From NCBI GenBank assembly GCA_039566865.1, contig CM076955.1, forward strand, positions 9,612,501 through 9,676,500: a stretch of 64,000 nt of DNA. The letters run 5' to 3'. A program made the translations under genes and the position numbers. Below, in pieces: positions 22,459 to 33,487 of the stretch. The notes beneath the pieces are model-generated. The model was given only the letters and a program-made list of their open reading frames with translations, was not told the origin of the DNA and made no database searches. Every line of letters begins with the position of its first letter. The stretch's first letter is position 1. The DNA is from Aurelia coerulea (Eukaryota; Cnidaria; Scyphozoa; Semaeostomeae; Ulmaridae).

Positions 22459-24431
22459 AAGTTTATCTTCTTCTTTAAAGTTGTCCTCTTCCTTAAAGTT
22501 GTCCTCTTCTTCTAAGTTGTCCTCTTCTTTAACGTTCTCCTCTTCTTTAACGTTCTCTTCTTCTTTAAAGTTGTCCTCTCTTCTAAGTTCTCCTCTTCTT
22601 TAACATTCTCTTCTTCTTTAAAGTTGTCCTCTTCTCTAATGTTGTCCTCTTCCTTAAAGTTTCCCCTTCCTTAAAGTTGTCCTCTTCTTCTAAGTTGTCC
22701 TCTTCTTTAACGTCCTCCTCTTCTTTAATGTTCTCTTCTTCTTTAAAGTTGTCCTCTCTTCTAAGTTCTCCTCTTCTTTAACGTTCTCTTCTTCTTTAAA
22801 GTTGTCCTTTTCTTTAAAGTTGTTCTCTTCTTCTAAGTTGTCCTCTTCTTTAACCCTAATCCTACCGGGGGGGGGGGTGTTTTCCACCCCCCCTGTCGGT
22901 TTTTTGCAGAGCATTCTTTAACGACAAAAGCTATGACCCTCAAACTCTCTGACAATTACTAATTATCTATTAGCTACATTTTGACAATTAAATTTTTGAA
23001 CAATAGGTGTCACGTGACAGGTGACACTACCATATTTGGAGCAAGGTATTAGAAAAATTAATGATTTTGATATTTTTACTCTCAGAATTAGTTCCAAACG
23101 TTGACTATTGTACTTTAAAAGAATCAGCAAACAATTAGCTTTCTATTGTTGTCAATAACAATGGATTTTGCTGACGTCAGCATTCTTAAATGATGACGTC
23201 ACTGTAGCCGCCATTTTGGGTCATTTTGGCAAATTTTGAAGTTTTTTCCGATAGATTTTGTTAAAAATGCATAGAATTGCGTTATGCAATACTTTAAAAG
23301 CATTTTGAGCTAATTATTATCAATTTTTGGCAGAAAAACACAGTTTTTAGTTATGACGTCATCAATTTTTGTCATTTTCTTCCAAAATAACAGTCTAAAA
23401 ACACTCATATGCATCATACTTGAATTGGAAATGAATAATACGACAAATAAGAATGGAAAAAGTCATTCAGATTACCTTCATTCCGTTTTTAGAACAAATA
23501 AGCCGGAAAACCATATATTTTGACATTTTCCGGCATTATGACGTCATAGTGACGTCACCTAATGAGTTGGCCACGCCCAAAACTACCAATCGGCTAAGAA
23601 TAGCTAGGACTACGCCCTTGCCAAGTTTCAATGATTTCTCATTAGTCTACGGCTATTTATAGAGGGGGGGTGGAAAGCACCCCCCCCCCCCCGGCTATGT
23701 TAGATCAAAAAAAGCCCGGTAGGATTAGGGTTAAAGTTGTCCTCTTCTTCTAAGTTGTCCTCTTCTTTAACGTCCTCTTCTTCTTCTTAGTTGTCCTCTT
23801 CTTTAAAGTTGTCCTCTCCTTTGAAGTTGTCCTCTTCTTTAAAGTTGTCCTCTTCTTCTAAGTTGTCCTCTTCTTTAACATTCTCTTCTTCTTTAAAGTT
23901 GTCCTCTTCTCTTATGTTGTCCTCTTCCTTAAAGTTTTCCCTTTCCTTAAAGTTGTCCTCTTCTTCTAAGTTGTCCTCTTCTTTAAAGTTGTCCTCTCCC
24001 TTGAAGTTTTCCTCTTCTTTAAAGTTGTCCTCTTCTTTAAAGTTGTCCTCTCCCTTGACGTTTTCCTCTTCTTTAAAGTTTTCCTCTTCTTTAAAGTTGT
24101 CCTCTTCTTCTAAGTTGTCCTCTTCTTTAACGTTCTCCTCTTCTTTAACGTTCTCTTCTTCTTTAAAGTTGTCCTCTCTTCTAAGTTCTCTTCTTTAACG
24201 TTCTGTTCTTCTTTAAAGTTGTCTTCTTCTTCTAAGTTGTCCTCTTCTTTAACGTCCTCCTCTTCTTTAATGTTCTCTTCTTCTTTAAAGTTGTCCTCTC
24301 TTCTAAGTTCTCCTCTTCTTTAACGTTCTCTTCTTCTTTAAAGTTGTCCTTTTCTTTAAAGTTGTTCTCTTCTTCTAAGTTGTCCTCTTCTTTAACGTTC
24401 TCCTCTTCTTTAACGTTCTCTTCTTCTTTAA
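22459..24431. repeat. polypyrimidine TTAA-bearing minisatellite
   Basis: Tandem units of about 17-18 bp of the type TCTTCTTTAAAGTTGTCC, with AACGTTCTCC and CTAAGTTG variants, run from 22459 to 22853 and from 23731 to 24431. The interruption is a TTAA element (22854-23730). Most units contain TTAA, usually as CTTTAAAG or TTTAACG. The array resumes at 30917-31135 after a second insertion. Its translation gives Ser/Leu/Lys-rich repeats, so the 135-codon open frame at 23791-24198 is a repeat artefact. Confidence 0.9.
22854..23730. mobile_element. TTAA element copy 1 (piggyBac-like MITE)
   Basis: It is an 877-bp element with ends CCCTAATCCTACCGGG and CCCGGTAGGATTAGGG, flanked by TTAA at 22850-22853 and 23731-23734. 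A TTAA target with termini starting CCC is the hallmark of piggyBac-group transposition. Just inside each end is a G-run/C-run hairpin: GTGTTTTCCAC between runs at the left, GTGGAAAGCAC at the right. The body has no open frame of note but carries five TGACGTCA palindromes and one GTCACGTGAC. It is nearly identical to 35501-36377. Confidence 0.88.
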
Positions 24432-24569
24432 CCCTATTTTAAGGTAGACTGATTACGATTGAGTCCTAGTAATCGCTACCACCCACCCACCCTACTCGCT
24501 CATACTAGGACTCATGGCTTCCCAGCCAAATGGCTGGCCCTATTTAGGCCGAGTACCACAAGAAGTTGT

Positions 24570-24735
24570 GTTACCAATCACAGAGCTTCATTTTGGTCAC
24601 ATGACCTAATTTCTTGGTCACATGATTCTTTTCTTGCCAATGATTGGTTTATTTTCAGTAGCTGCCAAAAAGAGGCTACAAATGATATTTCCCGGACCAC
24701 TGATTGACACAACCGAAAGATGGCGGCAACTAGTC
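24570..24735 (+). promoter_or_regulatory. promoter-like segment inside the MULE
   Basis: The segment contains ACCAATCACAG, the facing pair CCAATGATTGG (CCAAT boxes on both strands), two TGGTCACATGA repeats and AAGATGGCGGCAAC at about 24717-24730. AAGATGGCGGC is the classic YY1/initiator element that spans start codons at many animal promoters. The ATG in it opens only a short frame (stop near 24770). It is either the element's own promoter or captured host sequence. No transcript evidence is available. Confidence 0.4.
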
Positions 24736-25195
24736 GCAAAGCTGCGAGGCCGAAGCACTTCAGGGCTTAGGGGCGAAGGCTCTGCAACAACAATCGTCTT
24801 TCGTTCCTTGGTGAGCTCAATTTAATACTTGCAGCAGTTGCAATCATTGAAGAGAAGAGGAAGACTACTACATTCGTAAGAAAATGAGTTCAGTTTCGAC
24901 AATGCCTTTGATCAGTTCAAAGCCGCGTCGACAGGGTCGAAACCCCTTCGCGCCATTTTTCTCTCTCACCCAGACCTCAAATCAGACCGTTGTGAGCCGT
25001 TGTGGCGCCAAGTTTCGTCAGTATTCGTCATTTCTTCTCGTTCTGTTTTTACTACAATTTAAAAGTCAAGCAGAGGTGAATGTTTCTTGGGAGTTTTCAA
25101 CATATTACAAGGTGATGATGTTATGTTGAACGGGACGAGAAAATGAATGTTCTGACATCGTTTGTCAAAGAGTTGTATGGGTGCCTGGATAAAAT

Positions 25196-26345
25196 AATGC
25201 TCGGTCGAGCAACAAAGAATACATTGCGGAGTGCCACAGGGTTCATGTCTTGGTCCACTCCTTTTTCTAATTTATATTAACGATCTCCCTATGTCTCTCC
25301 GTAAATGCAATGTGACAATGTATGCTGATGACACAAGTATTTCACATTCTGCGAAAAATATCAACGAGTTGAATGACACACTGGATAGTGATCTCGATCG
25401 GCTAAAGGAATGGTTACAAGGGAATAAACTGTCACTAAATGTCGTAAAGACACAGGCGATGGTTGTAGGTTCTCGACCAAACCTAAAGAAGATTGCTGAC
25501 AATAAAGTAGAGACCCCATCATTTGCTATTGATGGCGCTGAAATTGACATCGTTAAAAATGTAAAATATTTAGGAGTCCAACTTGATGATAGCCTCGTTT
25601 GGGATCGGAACACGAAATTATTATGTAGCAAACTGTCTCGTGCTCTAGGATTTTTGAAATATACCAAAAAATTCGTACCTAAGGATACCTTAATCAAAAT
25701 GTATCATGGCATCGTAGAGCCACATTTCCGTTATTGCTGTTCTGTTTGGGGAGGCTGCAGTGAAACCAGATTACAAACCATACAAAAATTGCAAAATCGA
25801 GCTGCAAGAATTGTCACCAATAGCAGCTATGATGTATCCGCCTCAAATTTGATCAAGGAACTAAATTGGCCAACGGTTACGGAAATGATAAAATGCGAGA
25901 CAGCTACTATTACATACAAAGCATTGTCAGGTCTTGAACCCGGCTATCTTTCAAACCTTTTCAAGAAAAACTCTGCGCGTGATATCAGTATGAATTTGCG
26001 GAATGCCATTGCCGATGTCCTTGTTCCAAGGATGAAAACTCGCAATGGGCAGAAAGCGATATCTTTCCGGGGTGCAAAGACTTGGAATGAATTGCCTTTG
26101 GATGTCAAACAAGCACCCTCTCTTAGCATTTTTAAAAGTATGCTGAAAAGTAATTTGCCTCTCTCAGGCTAACTCCATTGTTTTTCATTTATTTTCTTAT
26201 TTTAGATTGTAAATATAGGTAATTTGTTAGTAATTTTTAGTAATATTGTAAAGTTTGGCACGGCCCCCTGTAAAGCAATCCTCTCGATTGACGGGGCCAC
26301 CGTGTAAAAATAATGAAAAATGAAAAAAATGAAAAAAATGAAACA
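25196..26345 (+). CDS. 5'-truncated LINE RT ORF with 3' tail
   Basis: An intact frame runs to the stop at 26172 (about 325 residues). It starts in the middle of the palm domain: VEQQRIHCGVPQGSCLGPLL, then NVTMYADDTSI with the catalytic YADD, KTQAMVVGSR, VKNVKYLGVQLD, the LQNRAARIV block, and RGAKTWNELPLDVKQAPSLS near the end. Fingers, endonuclease and ORF1 are missing, and there is no methionine at the start, as expected for a 5'-truncated insertion. The 3' region ends in TGAAAAAAATGAAAAAAATG, the short tandem tail typical of L2/CR1-type elements. It lies inside the MULE termini. Confidence 0.85.
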
Positions 26346-27653
26346 ACAGGCCGGACATTAATATTTTGAAACAGTTCTCATGTTGAAATGTTTGATATTC
26401 AAACTTGAGAAAGCTTTCCAAATCTCAGCGAAGAAATCCAAAGCTGCCTCAAGCATCGAGCAAGTAAGTCAACAATATATTTCTAAAATCTTTTCAGAAT
26501 GGAAATTGGTTTATGGCATTTTTGGCATCTTCATTTACTCTATATTTAGAACTTCTCTGCACGCATTTTTCATAGAAAACTAGGAAGCCCCTAGGAAGTC
26601 GAGCAAGAACGATATCAACCTAGCAGTGTTATTGCCATTTAATGTATTCCTAAACAAAATGCAGGACCCGAAAGAACTTTATCTTACCTTTTTCCATCAA
26701 GATCACTCCCTGAAAATGTGCATTACCGACTTGATGAAGAATCGCGATGGCGGTTGCTGGGCAACTGTTGTTGCTGTTGATGCTCTGCGCTGTTCCGTAA
26801 TTTAGCACTGGTCAATTCTGAAAGCGAGGCAAATCCTTTACAGGGCCAGCCATTTGGCTGGGAAGCCATGAGTCCTAGTATGAGCGAGTAGGGTGGGTGG
26901 GTGGTAGCCATTACTAGGACTCAATCGTAATCAGTCTAGGACTCAATCGTAATCAGTCTAATTTTAAGGTGGATGTAGATAGTAAACTTAAAAAATCATC
27001 ACTTGGGGATATTATTGCATAACTGATAAACAGGACATATTTACCAGCTGAAACTTTCCAAATTTGAAGAAAAATAGAAAGTGGTACATATCATTATGTT
27101 AGTTTGAATAAAATTTGGTTTTGGTGTATTTTACAGACCGGAACAGAATACTGCATTCATATGTATGAGAAAGGTTTAAAGTCCCAAGGGTTCATGATTG
27201 GATATTATTTGATGATCAGATGATCAAACATGAAAAGTTCTCTTGGATGAGCAGAGGAAAAGTTCCCATAGCGACTGTTGCTATGGCAACTTAGAAAAAG
27301 CTGTTTTCCTAGATACCGGTCAGCGGATTACACATATGAGGAAATTGTCTACTCATCCTCTTGCCTGCACTTGATTTTGTATTCTGACCAAGTTTTATCA
27401 TAATTGGACAAATAATTCCTGAGAAATTGATTCTTAAAGTTCAAATTTCTCATGTTGAGTAAAACCCGATTAAAGTTTTTGAGACATCAAGACGCACTTC
27501 TGTGGCATGTTCTTTTGGCAAGACTGCAGAATGTCAAGTATTCTGTTTCAGTTATAAACCTTTAAGGTTTGGAATTGAAATGTAATGTCAAATACCTCAT
27601 AGTTTAAGATATAATGTTCTGAGAATGTTTCTTCTCATGGACATAGACTTGTA

Positions 27654-28733
27654 CACTTACCTCACATAAGTATTGCACCACCTTACCACCTTACCCAAAA
27701 TGGCGCCCAAAAGTGTCGTTCAGCTCAATCTACAAAATTTGCATAACAAAAGCAGCAGCATTTAAGGGTTTCTCTACTTGGTGTTCTGGCAGGAAAATAA
27801 TTGTTAATTCGTATGCTTTTCATTCATTAATAAATGAAACGTTGGTTTGTTGGTTTCTTTGACAAATTAGCAAAAACGTTCGGACAACACTGAACAAGAT
27901 TTTGGCAGCATAACTGGAGGAGTAGGCCAAAACAAAATGAGAAACGGATAGATATCTGGGGGCAAAGACAACAACATTTTAGTGTTTTCAAATTTGGATT
28001 CTACAAACTTTATTGCTGTGACAAAAGTTTTCCGTGAGGAATGCCAGAAGGATAAACACAAAGGGAAAACGGAAAGAAACCATTCCAAGGTAAGAATATC
28101 CTTGATATTACTTTTATCACATTAACATTAATTTTGCTTCCTGGAAAACTTTAGGCAAGTGATTGAAGCTTAAATATATGGATTTTGATGTGCTTAAACA
28201 ATCCGCTTATTTTAATTTAGTTTTAAAGTAATTTTGAAATTTAACAAGTGACTGGAGAATGTTTTTTTAACGTGACTCCTTCTTAGAGAAAATAAAGTTC
28301 AGTTACATTGAATGACGGCCTTGTTACTAATTTGAAATTTCTTCTTTTATCACATTCAAAGTGGAAAACTTTTATCATGGCGATAAAGTTTGTAGAATCC
28401 AAATTTGAAAACACTAAGACTTTGTTGTCTTTGCCCCCAGCTTTCTATCCGTTTCTCGTTTTGTTTTGGCCTACTCCTCCAGCTATGCTGCCAAAATCTT
28501 GTTCAGTGTTGTCCGAATGTTTTTGCTAATTCATCAAAAAAGCCAACAAACCAACGTTTAATTTGTTAATGAATGAAAAGCATACGAATTAACAATTATT
28601 TTCCGACCAAAATACCTGGTAGAGAAACCCTTAAATGCTGATGCTTTTATTATGTAAATTTTTTTGATTTGGTTGAAAACACTTTTGGCCGCCATTTTGT
28701 GTTAGGTGGTGCAATACTTATGTGAGGTAAGTG
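27654..28733. mobile_element. 1,080-bp TA-flanked hairpin element
   Basis: CACTTACCTCACATAAGTAT at the left and its complement at the right are flanked by TA (27652-27653 and 28734-28735). Arms of about 380 bp are strongly similar and face each other, with a ~320-bp spacer. Both arms contain mirror open frames (IKFVESKFENTK…LLSLPP) at 27867-28088 minus and 28308-28529 plus. These are the same DNA read from each arm, so they are not two genes. Class inferred: Tc1/mariner-type non-autonomous. Confidence 0.8.
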
Positions 28734-28869
28734 TATTTTATTTTCGTCAACAATCTCAATGTCAATCCCTGGATTTTCTGGTTCCTTGGCTTGTTTTGTT
28801 ATTTCACTACTGCATGATCTTGTCCTCTTGCTAATGTTTTTGTGTTAATTCTTATTAGCATTTTCTTCT

Positions 28870-29318
28870 CAACCTCTGGTACTTTCCAGTTCCAAAGCCA
28901 CCTCATAGATACTGTGTTCCAACACTTGTCTGTTTCCTCATGTTTCGTAAGCGCCTTCTTGTCATATCTTGTTGATATTTACACCAGGAATCTGAGCCAG
29001 GATGACCCAGCCTGTGCTGCCTCTCTACCATCTTATGTTCATCAAAAATACAGTGACAGAATATTGTCCTGACTGCATCTTGCATTGCTTTGACATTGTT
29101 GTTGTTGTTTACAATTGGGTACAAAGAACTGACTACAGAATCAGTCACTCTATGTCTCCCATCAAGTGAGCCTCCATCAGCAAGCTCCATACCTCTCTTC
29201 TTGTTTTCGTAGCTTCTGAGGCCTGTCCTAATCCTTTTCTGTATGTGTCCCAGCAGCAAATACTGCACATAAGTGCAGTTGTCAAGCCTGCTGAAGCTGG
29301 TTTGATTCTTACATGCTT
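28870..29318 (-). pseudogene. Mutator-like transposase domain relic
   Basis: The minus-strand frame, open from about 29318 to 28903, gives KNQTSFSRLDNCTYVQYLLL, GHIQKRIRTGLRSYENKK, ELADGGSLDGRHRVTDSVV, then DAVRTIFCHCIFDEHK and GSDSWCKYQ. L-DGKS-GGK-RLTD, the D-M--A-R-I--H spacing and S-WCKYQ recall the Mutator-like transposase domain found in cnidarian and other invertebrate proteins. Upstream a TAA closes the frame and downstream it degenerates after about 120 codons. It is a dead piece of an autonomous element, probably belonging to element X. Confidence 0.6.
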
Positions 29319-30020
29319 ATTTAATGTAATTGAAATGACTCTAAATTACATTGTTTGAATTTACCATCATTAAATCAAAGGCTCCTTTTCTTATTAAATG
29401 CTGTTCTCTGCTTTCTGGGGCAGCTCCTGTTGCTTTTCAATTCAGATCTGTTGGTGGAGAGCAGGAAAGCCTTGTGCTTCTTCATGGCCTAAGCTTTAGC
29501 TACCCGGAGTAGGTGTGCAAACTGCAGCTAATTCAACCATTTCTTCTCGTTTCTTCTTTCCAAAAATCCTCCTATTCTTGATCAAAGATACATATTTGTT
29601 TGTTTGCTCCCAGGCATGGTCCTTTGAGAATATTTCTGTCCATGGAAACAAATTGTGTGCACATATCACACTGTTTTCGTGGTGAATTTGAATGAATTAG
29701 TTTGCTAGCAAGGACAGAGCCACCTTAACAGTGATGGAAGTACTTCATGTAAAATGGGACGAAAGAAGGAGGGCAATGAAGGGGGTTTGAGTTGCATATG
29801 GGGGCTCACAAAGGTTTTAGGGTGGAAAATTTACCCATAGCAACCGTTGCTAAGGAGGTAAAATCATGACTACCCACTTTTAAATCATCAACTTTGCACC
29901 AATGAAATATTCTCCCAAGTTTCTCGATGGGTTTATTTGAGAGACAAAGGGTGAAAGTATACCTCTATGGCAAAAACACATTTTGACCAAACATTATTTT
30001 CACCTAAAAATTATCTATCA
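29319..30020. other. right part of element X
   Basis: Unassigned DNA between the transposase relic and the X terminus. It contains CCCATAGCAACCGTTGCTA near 29834, a partial copy of the CCCATAGCGACTGTTGCTAT segment near 27265 in the left part of X, so the two are direct subterminal repeats about 2.5 kb apart. Confidence 0.4.
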
Positions 30021-30916
30021 ACATCCACCTATTTTAACCGGGTAAAAAAAAGTGATTTTTTACCGGGGGGGGGCGTTTTTCGCCCCCCCCTGTTTTTCTC
30101 CTCAATTATGACAGCTATGACAATGAAACTTGCACTGTGTCATAATTGAACAAAGGAGAATCTAAAAATAGCATTAATCAATCAATAGTCACGTGATTGG
30201 TGGCTAGGCAACCAAAAACAATGCAAATTTTGAGAAAATCGAGCTATTTGCAGAAAAGGGCCCATAATTGGCAAATAGCTTGATAAAATTGGCAAAAAAC
30301 CATCCAAATACCTGCTTGACATCATTAATTTGTAGTTTTATATGGTTTCATACGGATATTTGTGGTTTCTAATAAATTAACTAACTAAATAATGCAAATT
30401 TGATTCAATGCAAAATTGTTAGCTCAATAAATATGATTTAAAACCATTAAATTTCGCATATTATTGGTGAAATCAAGTACCTTCATCAATATTTGAGGTA
30501 AATACATCAGTTTTGCATGAAAAAATACTCATTCATTAGGAATATGACGTCATAAAGATTGATGACGTCATAGAAATAATAAACTGCTAATGTCAGCAAA
30601 TATGAATAAATTATATATCAAGTGAAAGTACTCATCGAGACGAAGCGAATGGTATATATATTGTTGAGATTTAGTTACAAAGAAAGAAATTAGAACCATT
30701 TTAAAGAATTTCTTTGTGACCACTCTCCAAATATGGGCATGTGGTGGTCACGTGATCAAACAATAGGTATTGAAATTTCTGTTTTCTGATTGCCAACTAA
30801 ATTTTAGGAAAAGTCAAGGAGTTTCAGCGTTGTAAGTAGCATCGTTTGGGAGCTATTAAAAAAAATCTGATAGGGGGGGGGGCGAAAAACGCCCCCCCCC
30901 CCTGGTTAAAATAGGG

Positions 30917-31135
30917 TTAAAGTTGTCCTTTCTTCTAAGTTCTCCTCTTCTTTAATGTCCTTTTCTTCTTTAAAGTTCTCTTCTTCTTTAAAGTTGTCCT
31001 CTTCTTCTAAGTTGTCCTCTTCTTTAACGTCCTCCTCTTCTTTAATGTTCTCTTCTTCTTTAAAGTTCTCCTCTTCTCTAACGTTCTCCTCTTTTTAAAG
31101 TTGATAATTTCCTTCGAGCTTTCCTCTTCTTTTAA
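30917..31135. repeat. minisatellite A, right segment
   Basis: The array resumes directly at the TTAA of the previous element with TTAAAGTTGTCC units and ends at TTCTTTTAA, which is the left TTAA of the next element (31132-31135). It continues the 22459-24431 array. Confidence 0.85.
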
Positions 31136-32002
31136 CCCTATCCAGACTAGGGGGGGAAGTGCCCCCCCCCCTAGTAAACTTTTCCACACAGCTCGTCGAG
31201 TATCTCTAGAATAGTCTAGCTTTCTTGTGACTTTTAGTTCCCATCTATGAGACATCTTTCCATGTCAATTTCAAAAATTTTTGACACTGATTCCGGGGGT
31301 CAACACATGCTTTTAAATTGAGTGCTCCGCAAAATAAATACCTTTCAAATCATAGCTTTGAAACCACTGGCTCTATGACAATGAAACAAACATTGCTGAA
31401 CTCGTCTTGAAACAAGCTTTCATTTGATCTATAGTTTATTGATTTTTGATGACGTCATCAACAACTGGTTGTTGCGCATGAGTACTGACGAAAAACCATG
31501 TTTTGCTTCATTTTTGGAAAAATGAGTGACATTATATGATGCAGCAGGTCTCTTTATGTATATTTAGCATTTTTTTGCTATTTTTAAAAGTAATTTATAA
31601 TCAATTTTAGACGAAAATCGCTCTTTTTTTCGTACAAAATAAATAAATGCTGACATCAGCAAAAATATTAGTGTTACAAAGCAAAAATTTCAAAATAAGA
31701 ATTAAAAGGATATAATCATCCTTCTATGTTTCAAAGATCACTTCGATATATTTTATCAATTTGGAGATACAACGCGACAAAGTACATGTGGTTTTATACC
31801 CAAATTAGCAACATTTGCTGACGTCAGCACTTAATCACGTGACATAAACAAAAACAAATCACATCATCTTGTTTGCCTTATCATGTTTGTTACTTGTGCC
31901 AAGTTTCAAGTCTCTAGCACTTATGATTCTGAGAAAAACTAGGGGGGCACTTTGTGCCCCCCTAGTCTCCCCAGAGTTTCAAAAAGCCTAGTCTGGATAG
32001 GG
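31136..32002. mobile_element. TTAA element copy 4
   Basis: It is an 867-bp element with ends CCCTATCCAGACTAGG and CCTAGTCTGGATAGGG, flanked by TTAA at 31132-31135 and 32003-32006. The left G/C-run hairpin surrounds GAAGTGC and the right surrounds GCACTTTGTGC. The body has TGACGTCA at about 31449 and 31819 and ATCACGTGAC near 31843. There is no coding frame. The near-identical copy 5 lies 159 bp away in the same orientation. Confidence 0.88.
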
Positions 32003-32007
32003 TTAAC

Positions 32008-32157
32008 TTGTCTTTTTTATTGAAATATTAAATTTTACAATATACTTTACATGCTACTGTACCTAATTCTAATTAGAATACGACACTACATGTATGATAC
32101 CATGGGGAGCGAAAGACAATAACTACCCCTATGGCCAATATCTCAAAACACGAAACG
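32008..32157 (-). repeat. LINE tail between two TTAA elements
   Basis: It is a minus-strand LINE tail with ACCATGGGGAGCGAAAGACA and AATAACTACCCCTATGGCC, ending in a T-rich stretch at the left. It fits exactly between the right TTAA of copy 4 and the left TTAA of copy 5, so the two copies inserted at TTAAs bounding this fragment. Confidence 0.7.
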
Positions 32158-32161
32158 TTAA

Positions 32162-33029
32162 CCCTATCCAGACTAGGGGGGCACAAAGTGCCCGCCCCCT
32201 AGTAAACTTTTCCACACAACTCGTTGAGTATCTCTAGAATAGTCTAGCTTTTTTGTGACTTTTAGTTTCTATCTATGAGACATCTTTTCATGTCAATTTC
32301 AAAAATTTCGACACTGATTCCGGAGGTCAACACATGACTTTAAATTGAGTGCTCCGGAAAATAAATACTTTTTAAGTCATAGCTTTGGAACCACTCGCTC
32401 TATGACAACGAGACAAACATTGTTAAACTCGTCTTGAAACAAGCTTTCATCTGATATATAGTTTATTGATTTTTGATGACGTCATCACAAATTGGTTGTT
32501 GCGCATACGTACTGACAAAAAACCATGTTATTCTTCATTTTTAGAAAATTGAGTGACATTATATGATGCAGCATGTCTTTTTATGTATATTAAGCATTTT
32601 TTGCTATTTTTAAAAGTAACTTATAATCAATTTTAGAGAAAAATCGCTATTTTTTCGTAGAAAATAAATAAATGCTGACATCAGCAAAAATATTAGATTT
32701 ACAAAGCCAAAATTTCAAAATAAGAATTACGAGGATATAATCCTTCTATGTTTCAAAGATCACTTCGATATATTTTATCAATTTGGAGATACAACGCGAC
32801 AAAGTACATGTGGTTTTATACCCAAATTAGCAACATTTGCTGACGTCAGCACTTAATCACGTGACATAAACAAAAACAAATCACATCATCTTGTTTGCCT
32901 TATCATGTTTGTTACTTGTGCCGAGTTTCAAGTCTCTAGCACTTATGATTCTGAGAAAAACCAGGGGGGCACTTTGTGCCCCCTCCCCCTAGTCTCCCCA
33001 GAGTTTCAAAAAGCCTAGTCTGGATAGGG
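32162..33029. mobile_element. TTAA element copy 5
   Basis: It is an 868-bp element, same family and orientation as copy 4, with ends CCCTATCCAGACTAGG and CCTAGTCTGGATAGGG and TTAA at 32158-32161 and 33030-33033. The left hairpin loop reads GCACAAAGTGC, the inverse of the right GCACTTTGTGC. The C runs differ in length from copy 4, which indicates slippage after duplication or insertion. Confidence 0.88.
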
Positions 33030-33487
33030 TTAAACTATATACAGTCACCACACTACAAACATCTATAAATTAAAGGATACTATACTAGATTCTGTTTCAT
33101 ACCAGATTTCAGGTCGGGGTTGCGATGAATTTATTGATGCTACGATCGCTACTCATTTGTTGTTGATTAAGGTAAGTAAAATGCCTGACCACTGATGTGA
33201 AACAGAATTTACAAGGAAAAGAAACATTAACGATAAGGGACTTGGTGATTGCTTAGTACATGGCTGAATTATCAATAGATCTTAATCAAACCGACCAGTT
33301 TCGTGGATGAAGCGTAAAGTTAAGTCGAGTACACTTCTGTTCAACTCATTAGAAAGGTCTTTATCACCATACAATAAAAGCTGCGTCAAAGAATGATTTG
33401 AAAGATTGGTGATTGGTAAAAATGGTCGTAATTAATTCAAAAATTCCAGCGATTCCGTCTCTTTTTCAGTTGTCTTCTTCTTTAAAG

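Larger units (their letters stand above)
24445..26960. mobile_element. MULE-like element with 9-bp duplication
   Basis: The termini are about 97-bp inverted repeats (24445-24541 and 26842-26960, the right one enlarged by a 23-bp internal duplication). They start TAGACTGATTACGATTGAGT and include CTACCACCCACCCACCCTAC. The 9-bp direct duplication ATTTTAAGG flanks it exactly at 24436-24444 and 26961-26969. Long inverted ends plus a 9-bp duplication are the Mutator-like signature. There is no transposase; the interior holds promoter-like sequence and a truncated LINE ORF. Confidence 0.85.
26968..30028. mobile_element. element X, GGTGGATGT termini, 8/9-bp duplication
   Basis: The left end GGTGGATGTAGATAG (its first GG shared with the MULE duplication) opposes CTATCAACATCCACC at the right. 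TATTTTAA flanks it: 24435-24442, before the MULE, and 30030-30037. It can equally be read as 9 bp, CTATTTTAA, if one terminal base is shared. It inserted into the left terminus of the TTAA element. Its interior holds a Mutator-type transposase relic (28870-29318), which together with a 9-bp reading suggests a MULE, and a later hairpin insertion at 27654-28733. Confidence 0.65.
24432..30916. mobile_element. TTAA element copy 3, split by nested insertions
   Basis: The right end is CCTGGTTAAAATAGGG followed by TTAA (30917-30920), and the left end is TTAA (24428-24431) followed by CCCTATTTTAA. The left terminus is interrupted after the first 11 bases and resumes at about 30038 with CCGGG. Removing the insertions gives ends matching at 19 of 20 positions and a body of about 890 bp, the size of the other copies. 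G/C-run hairpins with CGTTTTTCG and CGAAAAACG loops flank the body, which carries two TGACGTCA sites (30545-30570) and two TCACGTGA sites. Confidence 0.8.

Noticed and set aside
23791..24198. 135-codon ORF rich in Ser, Leu and Lys
   Set aside because: Pure translation of the TCTTCTTTAAAGTTGTCC minisatellite; all frames stay open because the repeat lacks stops.
22459..24431. Possible CRISPR-like array
   Set aside because: Units are contiguous degenerate tandem repeats with no unique spacers, in a eukaryotic context.
27867..28529. Two similar proteins on opposite strands (IKFVESKFENTK family)
   Set aside because: They are the two arms of one inverted-repeat element, so similarity is structural, not coding.
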